A DNA stretch of 64,000 bases from Neodiprion pinetum (taxonomy: Eukaryota; Arthropoda; Insecta; Hymenoptera; Diprionidae), in NCBI RefSeq assembly GCF_021155775.2, contig NC_060235.2:1725501-1789500 (forward strand), read 5' to 3'. Below, in pieces: positions 24,190 to 36,146 of the stretch. How positions within the stretch are numbered: the first letter of the stretch is position 1; each line of letters begins with the position of its first letter. Below the pieces are notes generated by a model, which searched no databases, was not told the DNA's origin, and saw only the letters and a program-made list of their open reading frames with translations. Made by a program: the position numbers and the translations under genes.

Positions 24190-26910
24190 CTATCTCTTTA
24201 CGGCTGGTCTCTTACCAACTGGACCAATATCTGGTTTTCCCGTGACCCCTTGTTTCCTTAATCTCGATTCCAGTTTCATTCTAGCTTCAGTCCGTTTTCT
24301 CTCGATTTCTTCAGGCGTGCAATGCGCCAACCGATAATTAGACACAGCTGCGTTCCGACTTCCCGTACAGCCTTGCCTGTCGGGAGGTAACGTAGGAACT
24401 GCGTAAGGATCGGAATTCCCTACAGATCCGTTTGAAACGCCGTTGATATTATTGCTGTATCTCCGGTAGGAATAAGATACCTGACTATCAGCCGAACCGG
24501 GATTGTTCACATTAGGAGTGGAACACGCGTCGTTCCTTCTTTGCGCATTTAAATTATGATTCGACGAAGACTTTGATACGGGTTGAACATTGCATATTCC
24601 CCCCATGTTCGGATTTAGGTTCGATTTCGAATTTCCCGCCATATCTGCGCTTGCATTTCCGCAATTTGAATCGGACAAACTTTTGGACTTGAAGAATTTT
24701 CGATTTTCATAAGCCGTCGCACTCTCGGAGCCCGTCATACACTGTTGTTTTCGTTTGAAATTCGAACTAGTTTCCATCGGTTGGTTCGTCCAACTGGTCG
24801 TCGGCATCGGATTTGCCTCATCCAGATTCCTCGTTGTCAAAGTAATCGAAACTGCTGTCTTTGAAGGTGAATCAGTTCCTACGCTTGTATTTTCGCAAAT
24901 TGAATCAGACAAACTTTTGGTCTTGAAGAATTTTCGGCTTTGGTGAGTAATCCCACCCTCGGAGCTCATCATACACTGTTGTTTTCGTTTGAAATTTGAA
25001 CTAGTTTCCATTGGCTGGTTCGTCCCACTGGTCGTCGGTCTTGGATTTGCCTTATCCAGGTTCGTCGTTATCCATTTATTCGAAACTACCGTCTTTGAAG
25101 ACGAATCGATCGTACTCATTTTCGCAGAGTTTGCATTCGTCGAGTTATTCGAAATCTTCACTTTGGTGTTGTTCACGTACTGGCTCAGTAATTCGTCGTC
25201 ATCGTCCAGACAAAGAGCCAAGCAATCGTCGAAAGAATCGTCTGGGATTTGGGAGGCTGGAATATCGTTTCCCAGCATCGTCACATCGCACCTTTTCACA
25301 GTCTTCGTATTTACTCCGTCCCTCGTTTCAAAGTTATGCCGTCTACCCGCAGCGTTCACCAAGCTTCGTTTAGCGTTCAAATCAGTATTTGACCTTCCGC
25401 TATTACTCGCACAAGTCACAGTCGCAGGCTTATCCATCTTCTTAGACACCTCCGATATCTGCTTTAGCTTGTCCTCGACTTCCTGACTGCACTGCACCAT
25501 GCACTCGTCAAGAGATTCATCGAACATGTCGTCTAGACTAGAACCGCACGTCTTGGCGTCGTTGTTACATCCAGGAGACTTTTCGACCAAGATATTGAAG
25601 TCGAACGTTGACGCTTCATGAATATCCACATCATCCTCTCGCCTGACGACCTGCGTCTTCATGTCGAATATATTGACCTCCTTAGAGGCTTCCGCACCTG
25701 CTGCTGATCCTGCTTCGCGACTCTCTGTACTTTGTTGTTCCATCTTTATGTTATCGGCAACAGCTTTGAGCTCTGCGGCAAACTTTCCAATGCTCTCAGC
25801 GACGTTCATTAGCATGAGCTTTCTCTTGGGAGGAATATTCAACAGGGGAGAGTTTGATTTCGCTGTACGTTTCTGCTTCGGCAACAGCTGTGTTCGCTTC
25901 GGCGTGTTGTTATTCATCGTGTTACCCTTTCCTCCAGCTGTATCCGTACTAGACGAATTGTAATGCCCGTTCGAAGTGCTGTGCCAATCCCAGGCTATTT
26001 CACTGCCGCTTTCCTGTGTGCAGGGGTACAATGATGATGTCGGACTATAGTGCAGATATTGATCCGGTGATTCATCCCTGAGCTTGAGTTCGACATTGTT
26101 TCTGATCGGTGTTGAGCAGAGATGCGACGAATGGGAGATCGGAGAACTTAGCATGCTGTCCAGATTCGACACCTGCGCCTTTTCCGTTTCTGTGATTACC
26201 AGCTTTCCACCCTCTGTCGAAACAAAATGAGGATAAGTTTTATTCATAATTATTTATTTGTTGAAAACAAATGGGAAAATTCTCCCCAAGACACAATTAA
26301 TCGAGTATGCATATTTGGTATTTATAACGCTATCATATTTAATAACTAAAATATTCATATTTTAATAAAATTCTAGACTCTTTCCCAATTGAATTACAAA
26401 AAATAAAACCAAAAGCATCATTCATTATAGAATATAAATCAATAATGTAAATCGAAGGAAACATAGGGCAAGATAAATGCCTCGACCAATACCAGAGGTG
26501 ATTAAAATCGGTTTCGATACACAGTTATTGACTTTCACTAGTTAGCTTACTTTATTACTAGTAAAAACATATCTATCGCATTTTATAATAGTCTCGGTTA
26601 ATACTGAAAAATTCTGACTTTCATTTACCACACAATATGATGAGCATTGTTCTCTCTTTGGGATTTTACTTGAAATTTGTCTGTACAATTTTAATACGTG
26701 CGAAACTGGTCAGTCGGGTTTTCAACAATCTGATTGTGGATGATTAAGATAAATTTGATACGAATTGAGCAATGGCGGAACCACAACCAATGGAGGCATT
26801 ATTGATTGCGTAAAAGGTGATCGATACAAACCTTCCTTGGCCGGTGGAGTCTGGGTTCGCCGACTAAGCGAAAGCGACTTGACTTTCATTTGGCCACTCA
26901 TAATTGTCAC
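24190..26910 (-). CDS. Etaa1: ETAA1-like ATR-activator / RPA-binding protein
   Basis: Two coding exons: 26832-26910 (M of MTIM, or MSGQ at 26901) and 24190-26213, joined at GAA-G|AG to give about 700 residues. The protein is mostly disordered, Ser/Asn-rich. Supporting marks: an acidic-aromatic SEIAWDW near residue 96, like the FWD element of the ETAA1 ATR-activation domain; a basic stretch NTPKRTQLLPKQKRTAK; two acidic short motifs (DDMFDESLDECM and DDSFDDCLALCL); and a C-terminal helix CTPEEIERKRTEARMKL of the kind that binds RPA32 in ETAA1, SMARCAL1 and TIPIN. In vertebrates ETAA1 is recruited by RPA to stressed forks and activates ATR. Roughly 78 residues are tandemly duplicated inside (24634-25101). 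It is head-to-head with CDIN1. Low sequence conservation keeps the family call moderate. Confidence 0.62.
24634..25101 (-). repeat. In-frame 78-codon tandem duplication within the ETAA1-like CDS
   Basis: Two consecutive 234 bp units encode near-identical cores (NQPMETSSNFKRKQQCM and RKFF(K)(T/S)KSLSDS). The 234 bp period is an exact multiple of three, so the frame is kept. Confidence 0.9.
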
Positions 26911-27538
26911 ATCGTAGTGTTACACTTGATTCACTTATGAGGTAGTGTGAGGTGTAAACGGTTTAAAAGAGGAGCAACAGGTTATGTGAGCTATGAACTT
27001 CAGACAATCTTGATTTTTAACACTCAAAGGTTAGATGTAATTTTTTTTTTAAGAATACATCTTCAAAGAAACGGTGTCTAATGTTTAGTATGAGCAGACA
27101 ATCTATAGTTACTTGCAATTGTGAAGTCTTTACTTTCTTTACGAATTGCCTTAATCTCGTTCGACTAGTCAAATTTCTCACATCACAATTACCTCGTAAC
27201 CAAACAAAAACATGTCAGCCAGCCTTGTGTATCGTTACAGGGTTGCCAGATTAATAGTACCGCAAGTCGGTAAAAAAAAGCGCACAGGTAGCCAAATGTC
27301 TTATAATTAGCAGAGATATAAACAATGTTGCCAACCTCGGAACTAACAAATTTCGAAACGCACCCTCAGTCGATAATATAGATTTTTTCTATCGCTACAC
27401 TTTTTGTAGTTTTCTTAAGGGACGTCTAATAAACCGTTTGATCGACGGCGTAACGCTCCGTGAGTCTGTTGTGTCATGGTGGCTGTATCATAAACAATTG
27501 ACAAGTATCTACGTGCTGAACTTAAATTGATATTAAAA
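26911..27538. promoter_or_regulatory. Shared upstream region of ETAA1-like and CDIN1 genes
   Basis: About 630 bp separate the two divergent start codons, so both promoters must lie here or overlap. No TATA box is evident at a convincing position. Confidence 0.5.
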
Positions 27539-28819
27539 ATGAAGCAAGAAATTTACGAAAACATAATGACGAGTATCAAACAGTTTAAGGGTATGTCGAA
27601 AGATTGTGATAAGATGTTGAGAGAGACGTTCCCACAGTAAGTACGATCTTAGCCTTATTCTTTTTTTCCAACCACCGTATCACATTGTTATATATTTTCC
27701 AGCATCCCTCCAGATACTCTGAGCAGTATTTTGGCTCTTGAAATAAGACGGCGAATGAAATTTAGTCACGCTAAACTGTGCAGTCAAGGCACTGAATATT
27801 ATGAAAGGTGAGCATCAGAACATATAGCCCAAACATCAAATTCCTGTTTATGAAATTCGACAATCAACCCTCTGCGACATGTGATTTACATCAATTTATT
27901 GAATCCAAAGATATACCGAGGCCATAAGTAACGGAGAGTCGATCGGAGTCTTAGTTCGAATGTCAGAAGAGACTGGATTGTCCCCAGCGCTGCTTGCCAG
28001 GATTATATTGGAAAATCATTGCGAACAAAACAAGCTAACCAGTATGAAATATTTTCCTCAAAAATTCACAGAAACATAAGTTCGGTTTTCGTCTGTTAAT
28101 TTTACACTGTTTCCACTGCTTTTCAGCTTCTAGATCCGAAATCACCAAACTCTTGCGAGACACAACGCTCATCGAAGACAAAGATCTTGCTTATGAAATT
28201 TACTTGGTAATATCGTTATCTTGTCCCCAAATTCAGCAACTAATTCCCAATGCAGTCTAAATTTATAAATTTATACGCTAGTATTTCTCTTTACATTTTC
28301 AGTGCATCATCTACGACGATCAGTACGGTCCCATTTCAGATGCAGTCAAGCAGTGAGTCGACGGCTTTCCTTCTGAATATTAAGAAAAAGAACTTACAAA
28401 AAATCTTCACGAAACTGTTGATATTTATTTTCAGTTCCATAGGACAAGAGTACGAAGTGAAGTTACAGAACTACGTATCAGAGCGTAACATTGCCTTCCT
28501 CAACGAGGATCACCTCCGCTTACGTGGTTATGATAAAACACCTGACATCAAGCTAGAAGTGCCAGTGGCAGTGAACGGTTTTGTGATAAATTGGATAGAA
28601 TCTAAGGCCCTCTTTGGAAACGAGGATGTCCACAAAAAGTACATAAAAGAACAATTTCTAAGTTACTGGAACAGATTCGGACCTGGGCTGGTAATCTACT
28701 GGTTCGGTTTTTTAGACACTCTCAATCAGCCAAACGAGAAAAAATTTATTATCATGGATCATTTTCCCGAAAACATCACCTACATGGACCCCAAGTCAGT
28801 CAAATCTCTGTCTCTGTAA
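27539..28819 (+). CDS. CDIN1: CDAN1-interacting nuclease 1 (C15orf41 homologue)
   Basis: Six exons join with consistent phases: 27539-27636, 27703-27807, 27911-28041, 28127-28206, 28303-28352 and 28435-28819, giving 282 residues, close to the 281 of the human protein. The C-terminal part carries the family's nuclease fold of the PD-(D/E)XK type: YDKTPDIKLEVPVAVNG, then WIESKALFG, then SYWNRFGPGLVIYWFG. These blocks are very close to vertebrate CDIN1. The human protein binds codanin-1 and is mutated in congenital dyserythropoietic anaemia type I; it is a metal-dependent nuclease linked to chromatin assembly. All introns are under 110 bp, unlike the flanking regions. The annotation of family and exon set is secure. 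Confidence 0.93.
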
Positions 28820-29414
28820 ATATCAGCAATTTTTTATATTCAGTTTCATTCCACTCTCGTTACAAAAATTTGTTGAAAACGGAATTCCGGTCCGCGACTA
28901 TCCGTTTGAAATCATCGTATTTACTTATACAAACGATTGAAATATCCAGATTAGCAGCCATTAAATATACATGCACAACTTTTTCCGTGACAAAGTACAG
29001 TTATACGTGTTTAATCTAATTAAAGCTACATGTACTGTCGCTTATTACCAATGCGGCAAATGTGTACCTTGAAATCTTGAAAAAAAAAAAAAATTATATT
29101 CATGCGTACGTAAATAACAACGTAATGCTGAGTTTAAATAAATCTGATAAACTTCGTTTAAACTTTGGTACATAAACAGGCAGTCGTTAAATTACCAACG
29201 CTAGTTATGAGTAATTGAACAACCGTGTAATTGTGCACCAGAAAAAAAAAAAACCCAACAAATTAGACATTGCATGATCGACAAAAGGTGGATCTATAGA
29301 GGACTCCGCGTTACTTCGCTTCGCGTTGCGGAAAAGCTCCGCCCCGAAGGCAGGAAGTTACGAAGAGTCCACCGTACGTGCGCAAAGGACACATTTATTT
29401 TACGCATCATTATA

Positions 29415-29450
29415 CGTATGCGCATGTGCGCATGTACGCACATACGTAAA
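29415..29450. promoter_or_regulatory. Alternating purine-pyrimidine dyad with GCGCATG words
   Basis: The stretch is an imperfect palindrome built from TGCGCATG and CGCACATACG words, resembling overlapping NRF-1-like half sites. It could mark the start region of the FSIP1-like gene; this is weak inference. Confidence 0.25.
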
Positions 29451-29471
29451 TGGATATCAAGCGTTTCGCGC

Positions 29472-29543
29472 AGAATCAAAAGATCAGTCGGTAAGTAGGT
29501 TTCTCGTAGAATCAAAGGACCAGTCGTTAAGTAGGATTCTTCG
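29472..29543. repeat. 36 bp tandem duplication
   Basis: Two adjacent 36 bp units, each starting AGAATCAAA and containing CAGTCG(G/T)TAAGTAGG, differ at only a handful of positions. Each unit has a GTAAGT or TTAAGT word that could act as a splice donor in the first copy. Confidence 0.8.
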
Positions 29544-31252
29544 CATATATTGCAACGACGATGTGTAAAAGCCTCATGTGATCGCCTGCAAGCACGGCGC
29601 GCGGTATAATTCAGGCCGGAAAAGTGACCGAGCTGTAAAATTCTTCCCGCGCCACGTGTGCGGAGACGACGAAGTGGATGATCCACAAACACCATCGCAA
29701 ACGCAGTGTCGCTGTCTCATCTTCCAGTGCGCTAGCTGTTTTATTTATACTATACATATAGTATTCTTATTCACCGCGATTCCTCGGCTGGGGACGGAGG
29801 CTCTGACGTCTTGTCTGGAACGCGGAGAAACTTTTGAAACACATTTTTTTCGTTCCCTTCTTATACGTAATTAAAATATATCTACACTCTGATGAGGATA
29901 AGCTGGTGAGTTGATTCTTCCTCGTTTCCTTGTTCTGCAGATTAAAAGATTATTCATAAAAGGAAGAAAAAATAAATAAATTTCCCATTTTTCTTTGTTT
30001 ATTATATACGTTGAAAATCTTTACGATCTGTACAGAAGATTTATTTTATGTTATACATAACTACTTATATCATCACGTGTTTTATACATATTAATACGAT
30101 TCTATATGTGTATAATCTTTTTATTGTGTGCACAAATTTCCTTTGTTTCGTTAGTTGTTTTTTCTATCGTGCTGCGGTTTTCATCAGATTTCTTGTTTGT
30201 ATATTTTTTATTATAGAGAAAGAAACGCGACGCGTAATTGCATACAGATTTAACGTGACGCATCGGTAACACTTGTAATGCACGCGTGCATCCATGTGTG
30301 TGTGTGTGTGTGTGTATATGTATATACATACATACATGTATACGATATAATATCGTACGGTAAGATTTCAGAAGCGCGTTCGCTGTATTTGTTCAACCAA
30401 GTGACTCCAATTGGTTGTTTTTTGTGTTTTCTTCGTCAAACAACGCGTTGCTAATAGCGAATCGGCAATACGTTGGTTTTCTTCCACGCGCGTGGACTAC
30501 TATAATTAAAAGTATAATTATACAATTATACCGGTTTTACCAACATAATCATATATTCCTGTCTGTATGTATTCAATTAATTACGGTTAAAAATTTCATG
30601 CGGTGAGAAATAGACGTCTGTATCTCCAAGGACCACCGTAACCGCGTATATAATATATATTATTATACGATATAAATTACTCACGATATCTGTAATCCGA
30701 CTGAATTCGTTGATATAACGAATTGAAATTTTCCGAGCTACTTTCGAGCGCTAGGTATACATATAATGCTAAAATTAAAGTATGACATTTGGCAATAGCG
30801 ACCAAGGTTGAAATATGCATATGACGTGGATAATAATAAGTATATTGTATACAAAAACAGACATACATATGTACATAATAATGTACTGAAAATTGCGAGA
30901 ATTTGCAAACCTCGAGAATGAACGTGATGGATATTATATTTTGCTTTTTTGAAACGTTTGTGTTGTTTTTCAAAAAAAAAATTTTTTTCTCCGTCATTTT
31001 CATTCTTTTACCTCATACTCCTTTTGCTGTTATTATAATTCGCGATCTGATCCATTATAACTACGTCCACGTAACTCCGCGTTACACGTACAGGCCACTT
31101 CGGTTTACGTATCGTGTATTCTACGTAATAATAGCAAAGTGTATATAATACACTTGGCCTGTATTACAGACATATCCCCGCCCATCGTTTTACTCAACGA
31201 CGTTACATAATTTTCGTACATCTGTGTTATCTTACAGGTAAATACCTACGAC

Positions 31253-34200
31253 ATGTCCAACGACTCTCTGCAGGAAAGCCCCAGCTCGATAAGACATCGG
31301 TTCTGCCCGTCTTCGGCTGTGACGCAGATTCAGATCGAAAGACTCAAAAGAGAGGTGAGGAAGGGTCATAATCGCTACTTTCAGAGGATGAACTTATGAC
31401 GTATAACGTGAGAAAAAAAAGAAAAAAATTTCGCGAATTTTCTTCTCTTTACGAAACGATTCGAAAACACACGAAAAATGTTTTCACCCACGGATAATCG
31501 AGTCAATTTCACAATCGGTTTTTCCACAATTGTTTCTGGAAAATTAACAACATTCGCGCGTACATGCGATATGATATAATTATCAACCCTAGTGGAGGGT
31601 GATCATCCAAAGGGCAAATATGTGAACATTGATACAGAAATACCACTAAAGGGTATAAGATAAATATAACGCTGATGTAAGCTTCATCGCTTTCATTAAA
31701 ACAGCAGTATACGTGTAATAATCTTTGATTTCTTCGAATATTATTAATATTTTGAATAATAATGATAACCTCGAGGAGGAGAAAATATGAAAAACAAACG
31801 GAACCAGTTATTCCTAGCTTTTTTTTTTGTTTTTTTTTTTCGATTTCACCAGGACGAAGAGGAGCACTGGATATCCGGAGAAGAGCTTTATACGGAAGGA
31901 AGCAGCGACGACGAGGACGATCAGCGGACGGCAGTCTCGGACACGGAAGTACGAAGGTGTGGAGGAAATGCTCGAGGAAATTCCCGATCTCGATGGGGTC
32001 ATTCTAGTCCTTCGCGTTCATCGAGGGCTGCAATTCCGTCGAAAGTGAGGATCGGCGAGGAAACGGAGATCGTCGCTTTCGAGTCGACGACTTCCTCCGA
32101 GGATAAAGACTCGTCCTTACCGGAAACGGATCGAGTCATGAACGAGGATGCGATTCGGGACGAAGAGGAGGACGAGGAGGAAATATCGTGGAGACCAAAG
32201 CGAGGTAGCATCGTCCTGCCAAACGTTGCGGTTGAAAATACGATGGGCGCGAAATAGGGTTTTTCAAAATTTCAATCGACTCGAATAACTCTGTCTCACG
32301 AGTTCGACTCGTAGCTCCGATCTTTTCTACCGTGTTTTCCAATGCAAGTTGGGACTGTGAAAAACTCTATACGCGGTGTTTGATACTAGAAGATTCGGTC
32401 GCCGAGTTGCGGGAATTGCAGATCGAATACCGCGGCATCCTGGAGACTGTTTCGGAGCTGAAGGAGTCCTTGGATTCGGCGGCGAAACGCGAGACTGACG
32501 GTGATTCGAAAACGGCTAAGAGCGAAAGTCAGTTTTACTGTGTCGGGAACTGGGACATTTCCTTGTTTAGCGATGACGACCTTTCCCGGTGGTCGAACGC
32601 CGTGAGAAACGAATCGGCGATTGAAAAGGAAATTTTCAATATCGGTCGGCTCGACGGCTGCATCGATGAACTTAATGCAAAAGTCAAGGTATATAATCAA
32701 TGCGTACAATTCGCTATACGTAGTATACCTGCGTTTATGCGTATAACGCGTGTGTGAACATACAGTATGTGTCTTTTTTCTTTTATTGATCCCGGGTTTG
32801 ATGCTACAGTTATTATACATGTGTGTTTGTAACTCCTGGCAACCGGCGGAACTTAATGATTTAACTGTGACAGATATCAAACACTTGTCGCAGGACCTGA
32901 TCTCTTGTAATTTCTAAAGAGAGTAAAAGAAAAAAGGACAAGTTTGTAATTTAAGTAATGTAAACAATATAGAAAGCTGCCGAGGAAACTTTTCGGGAAC
33001 AGCTTTTAAATCGCAAGAAATTACGAAAGCTTCAAAATCTCAGAGCACCGGAAACTGGAAAACTTGCTGAAAATTCGAAGGATTTTTTCAAACTTATTAA
33101 TTCTACGGATATGGAACAACAGCAAGGTACGAATTTAATATTTTACGAGTCAAAAAATTATGCAGATATCTGGTACTGAAGAGAAAGACAATTATTTACT
33201 GCGTAATTGCAGTCGATGAATTATTGTACAGTTCATTCGTTGTAACTGTTTAACGCATTTTCGATTCCTTGAATAATGAAGAAAGCGAAGAAATCGACGG
33301 TGTCACGGTTCGACCAATTTATCAACCGGAACTGGAGGATAACTTGGAGGATCTTGCATCTTCCGGGGATGAAGAAGAATCACGGAAATCGAAGAGGGAT
33401 AAACTCGAGGAAAAATTGAAAAGCATCGAGAAACGAAGGGAGGATTTTATCGAAAGAAATAAAGAAGTGAGCTTGCAGGGCCAAATTTCTCTTATCTTCT
33501 TCTTATTATAATTTCGTAATATCGAAAGCCCGATGATCTCACTAAACCTGATGCGACATTATCGTCAGTTGGCTTCGAGGGCCATGGGAAGTCTCGCCTT
33601 AACAGACGAGGAAAAAAAACGACTTGAAGAACTTGTCGAAGGCTCGGACGAAGAGGAGGATCAGAGAAGCACTTCTGCCAGTTTTTCCACAACCGCATCT
33701 TTCACGCCTTACACTATAGACAGGGAGGCGGATGAGCTTCTGAAAAATTTGACCGAGAAAATCGCGGTATGTTCCGTTTTCACCCATAATTATCAACGAT
33801 AATTAGATTCGTCAATTTCATTTGTATGTATTGTCGTTTTTTTTTGGAAGAATATTAACTCCGAATCGTACCGGAAATCCGAGGAAGATCAGCGAGCTTA
33901 TACGCGGGATGAAATACTCGTTGTAAAGGAACAAGCCGTCCTCAATTCGCTCCGAACTTTGGCCGAGTCTGGTACTCAGGTATAATCCGTAACTCGATGA
34001 AACTTTTGCGCTGAGTAATTACACCGAGGAAAATTAATCGTACAACTATAATTGCGTGAAATTCTAAACCGAATATTCCTGCTTCTCAACAATAGATAAT
34101 ACATCCGATATCCGAATGTGAAATACGACGCTTGATCGACGAGTTTTACGCCGAGCGAGAATCCGGCAGTTCTCTCAATTCCGTTTCCCGGTTTTCTACC

Positions 34201-34407
34201 GAATTCGCAAATTCCGGGACCGACGTGCTTCCGGAAAATTCCATTTCTTCGGCAAACCTCAGCGAATCTGCGACAATATCGAGGACGGCGATTAGCGAAT
34301 TGGTCAAGGAAGCCAGAGCGACGATGCCGCTCTTCCGGTTTAAACATCCGACCGACGACGTTGAGGAACTAAACATCAAAGACGAGGAGAACGAGAATGC
34401 GACTTGA
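31253..34407 (+). CDS. FSIP1-like (fibrous sheath-interacting protein 1) coiled-coil protein
   Basis: Exons read 31253-31354, 31853-about 32204, about 32390-32688, 32973-33126, 33282-33466, 33569-33766, 33851-33979 and 34096-34407, about 576 residues. All junctions keep phase except exon 2 to 3, which is uncertain: AG acceptors at 32345-32346 and 32388-32389 need different donor phases. The N-terminal half is highly acidic (SSDDEDD, EEEDEEEIS). The middle is coiled-coil. The block FIERNKE-LASRAMGSLALTDEEKKRLEELV matches FSIP1's FIKRNIELA...EKKRLVELL, and the region around SAIEKEIFNIGRLDGCIDEL also resembles it. In mammals FSIP1 binds AKAP4 in the sperm tail. Insects have no fibrous sheath, so a general flagellar or other role is likely. 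Convergent with FAM50. Confidence 0.7.
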
Positions 34408-34442
34408 AGCTGTCGGGAATTTGAACGATTTATGTTGATTTA

Positions 34443-34448
34443 AATAAA
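34443..34448 (+). terminator. Poly(A) signal of the FSIP1-like gene
   Basis: AATAAA 36 bp after the stop codon at 34407. Confidence 0.6.
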
Positions 34449-34609
34449 ACCAAGTTATGTGACTGATTTTACGACGGAACTTTTGTGCGTTTGGTGTTGT
34501 AAATGATAATTATAGAAATTCGGAACGTTTATTTAAGCGATTGATTGTAAAATTCATTATTCGTGATAAATTACGTTTATACAGCTTCGTTGTAGCTCGA
34601 ATTGGTTGT

Positions 34610-34619
34610 TTATTTATTA
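34610..34619 (-). terminator. Poly(A) signal of the FAM50 gene
   Basis: Overlapping AATAAATAAA-type hexamers on the minus strand about 140 bp after the FAM50 stop. The two convergent 3' ends therefore lie within about 150 bp of each other. Confidence 0.6.
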
Positions 34620-34755
34620 AATAACTTTTCCGTTATGTTCACGGCTACAAAAATCGCTCAAGTTTTCATAACCTTGGTAAGTTTCAGTCAGTAGTGATGA
34701 TGGTGTTCAATTTATCTAACTGGACAATATCGCTCGCTCATTGTCCGTCTGACCC

Positions 34756-36146
34756 TCAGACTTTGTCTTTCTTTTTATTTTTATCTGAAACTGTATATTT
34801 GTCGTAACTTTTCGTCGGATCGTACGGTTCCCATCTGCTGGCTGGGAAAATGTGCTTATTTCTCTCATACCATGATCTGAAAAGAAATTTAATACGATAC
34901 AATAATATACACAGCATTAGAAACTTCGATATATTAAAAAAAAAAACGCAGATTGTCCGATCACCTCAATAAAACTTTTCCAGCGTGAGATTCTTCCGTC
35001 TCAACTGAGGCGTCGTGCATCATTCTAACGTCGTCATGAACGTCGAATGTGAACAGAGGACCACTTTTCCCTCTAGCCTGTAGAGTGAAACAATTTATAT
35101 GCTTTTTTACAAAAGTTTCGCGTGATTTGAAGGAAAAGAATATAATGATGCGATTACCTTAGTCACTATAAAATCGTAGAATGTGTAATGGTGGGGTAAA
35201 ATCAAATCTTCTTTGACGTACATCAGCTGGTCAGCCATGACTGTCTTTAACTCGCTAAATTCTCTTCTCAAAACTTCTAGGCATCGTTGAAGCAGCTGAT
35301 AAATCGAGTTACCTGCATACAGTGTAAACTAATGCTAATTAGTATGGGAATAGTCAAGTTTCTTGGTGACAAAATCATGCATAAATTTATAATAACTGAT
35401 AAGATGATTTGGGCAAATTTCTTAGAATCAAAAGTACATAACAGCGATCAAAGACCTCTACCTTTCTTCATTACAACGCTCCTTCTGTGCCCAGAACCAT
35501 CCCAATAGCTGAAAGTAATTTCGATCTCCTCTTCCTTGAGCACATTTTGTTTGGTTGCCCATTCCTGGCGCAGTTCTTCTCTCAGTCTGTTTTCCTCCTC
35601 TTCCCTTTCTCTGTCCGGCAAAAAACTCGTGTCAACGTCAGGATTTTTCTTAATCTTCTTAGGCAGAGGCATTGCCGATTTATCGTCAATACCCTTGGAC
35701 TGATTTGAGGCGACCGACGTCTCAGATTTAGCGTCAGACTCAGCCCCGGATCCCTCTTCTCCATCTTCGTCCTCGTTCAGGTCAAACGACAAAGCCTGAA
35801 TTTGCCTTTTCTGCTTATTCTTTTCCGCCTGCTTAGCTGCCAGTGCTCGCTCCTTTTCCTGCTCCTTCTCCCTTTCTTTTTGTGCCAATTTTCTCTCGCG
35901 TTCTTTCACTATATTCTCCTGTTTAGCCTTCATCTCGTTCAATGTCACCAGACCGATTGTTGAGGTTTTTAATTGCTGCTCTACGGCGTCGTAATGAGTG
36001 GCAAATTTATTCTCTATGTTATCGATCTTCAGATCATCTTCTATCTTTTTTTTCCGCAATTCTATCTCCTGTTGTGCAATCTCTCGCTTCTTCATTAGCT
36101 GCATCGCTCGACCAGCCTCGCTGGCCGCTCCCTTGTAATGCGCCAT
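34756..36146 (-). CDS. FAM50A: FAM50 homologue (XAP5 family nuclear protein)
   Basis: Four exons in phase: 35462-36146, 35158-35312, 34965-35077 and 34756-34876, giving 357 residues. It starts MAHYKGAASEAGRAMQLMKK, as in the family, followed by a long charged helical region (MKAKQENIVKERERKLAQKE) and basic and acidic stretches typical of nuclear proteins. The C-terminal XAP5 domain contains [78 protein letters not shown] and SRWEPYDPTKSYDKYT. FAM50A is associated with the spliceosome C complex, and human mutations cause Armfield X-linked disability. It is head-to-head with ATP23 across 693 bp and convergent with the FSIP1-like gene. No oddities were seen. Confidence 0.96.

Larger units (their letters stand above)
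28820..31252. other. Intergenic region upstream of the FSIP1-like gene
   Basis: No recognisable coding exon. It contains a 36 bp tandem duplication, a long dyad of CGCATG/GTACGCAC words near 29415, and a (TG)n run at 30296-30315. An AATAAA near 29136 could serve CDIN1. An AG at 31236-31237 just before the FSIP1-like ATG could be an acceptor, implying an upstream non-coding exon here. Confidence 0.55.

Noticed and set aside
29294..29695. 133-codon minus-strand ORF
   Set aside because: Overlaps equally long plus-strand frames; includes the 36 bp repeat translated twice and has no domain.
31827..32048. 73-codon alternative frame over FSIP1-like exon 2 (YEGVEEMLEEIPDLDG)
   Set aside because: It looks protein-like but overlaps the acidic exon in another frame and ends without a matching splice site; probably a shadow of biased codons.
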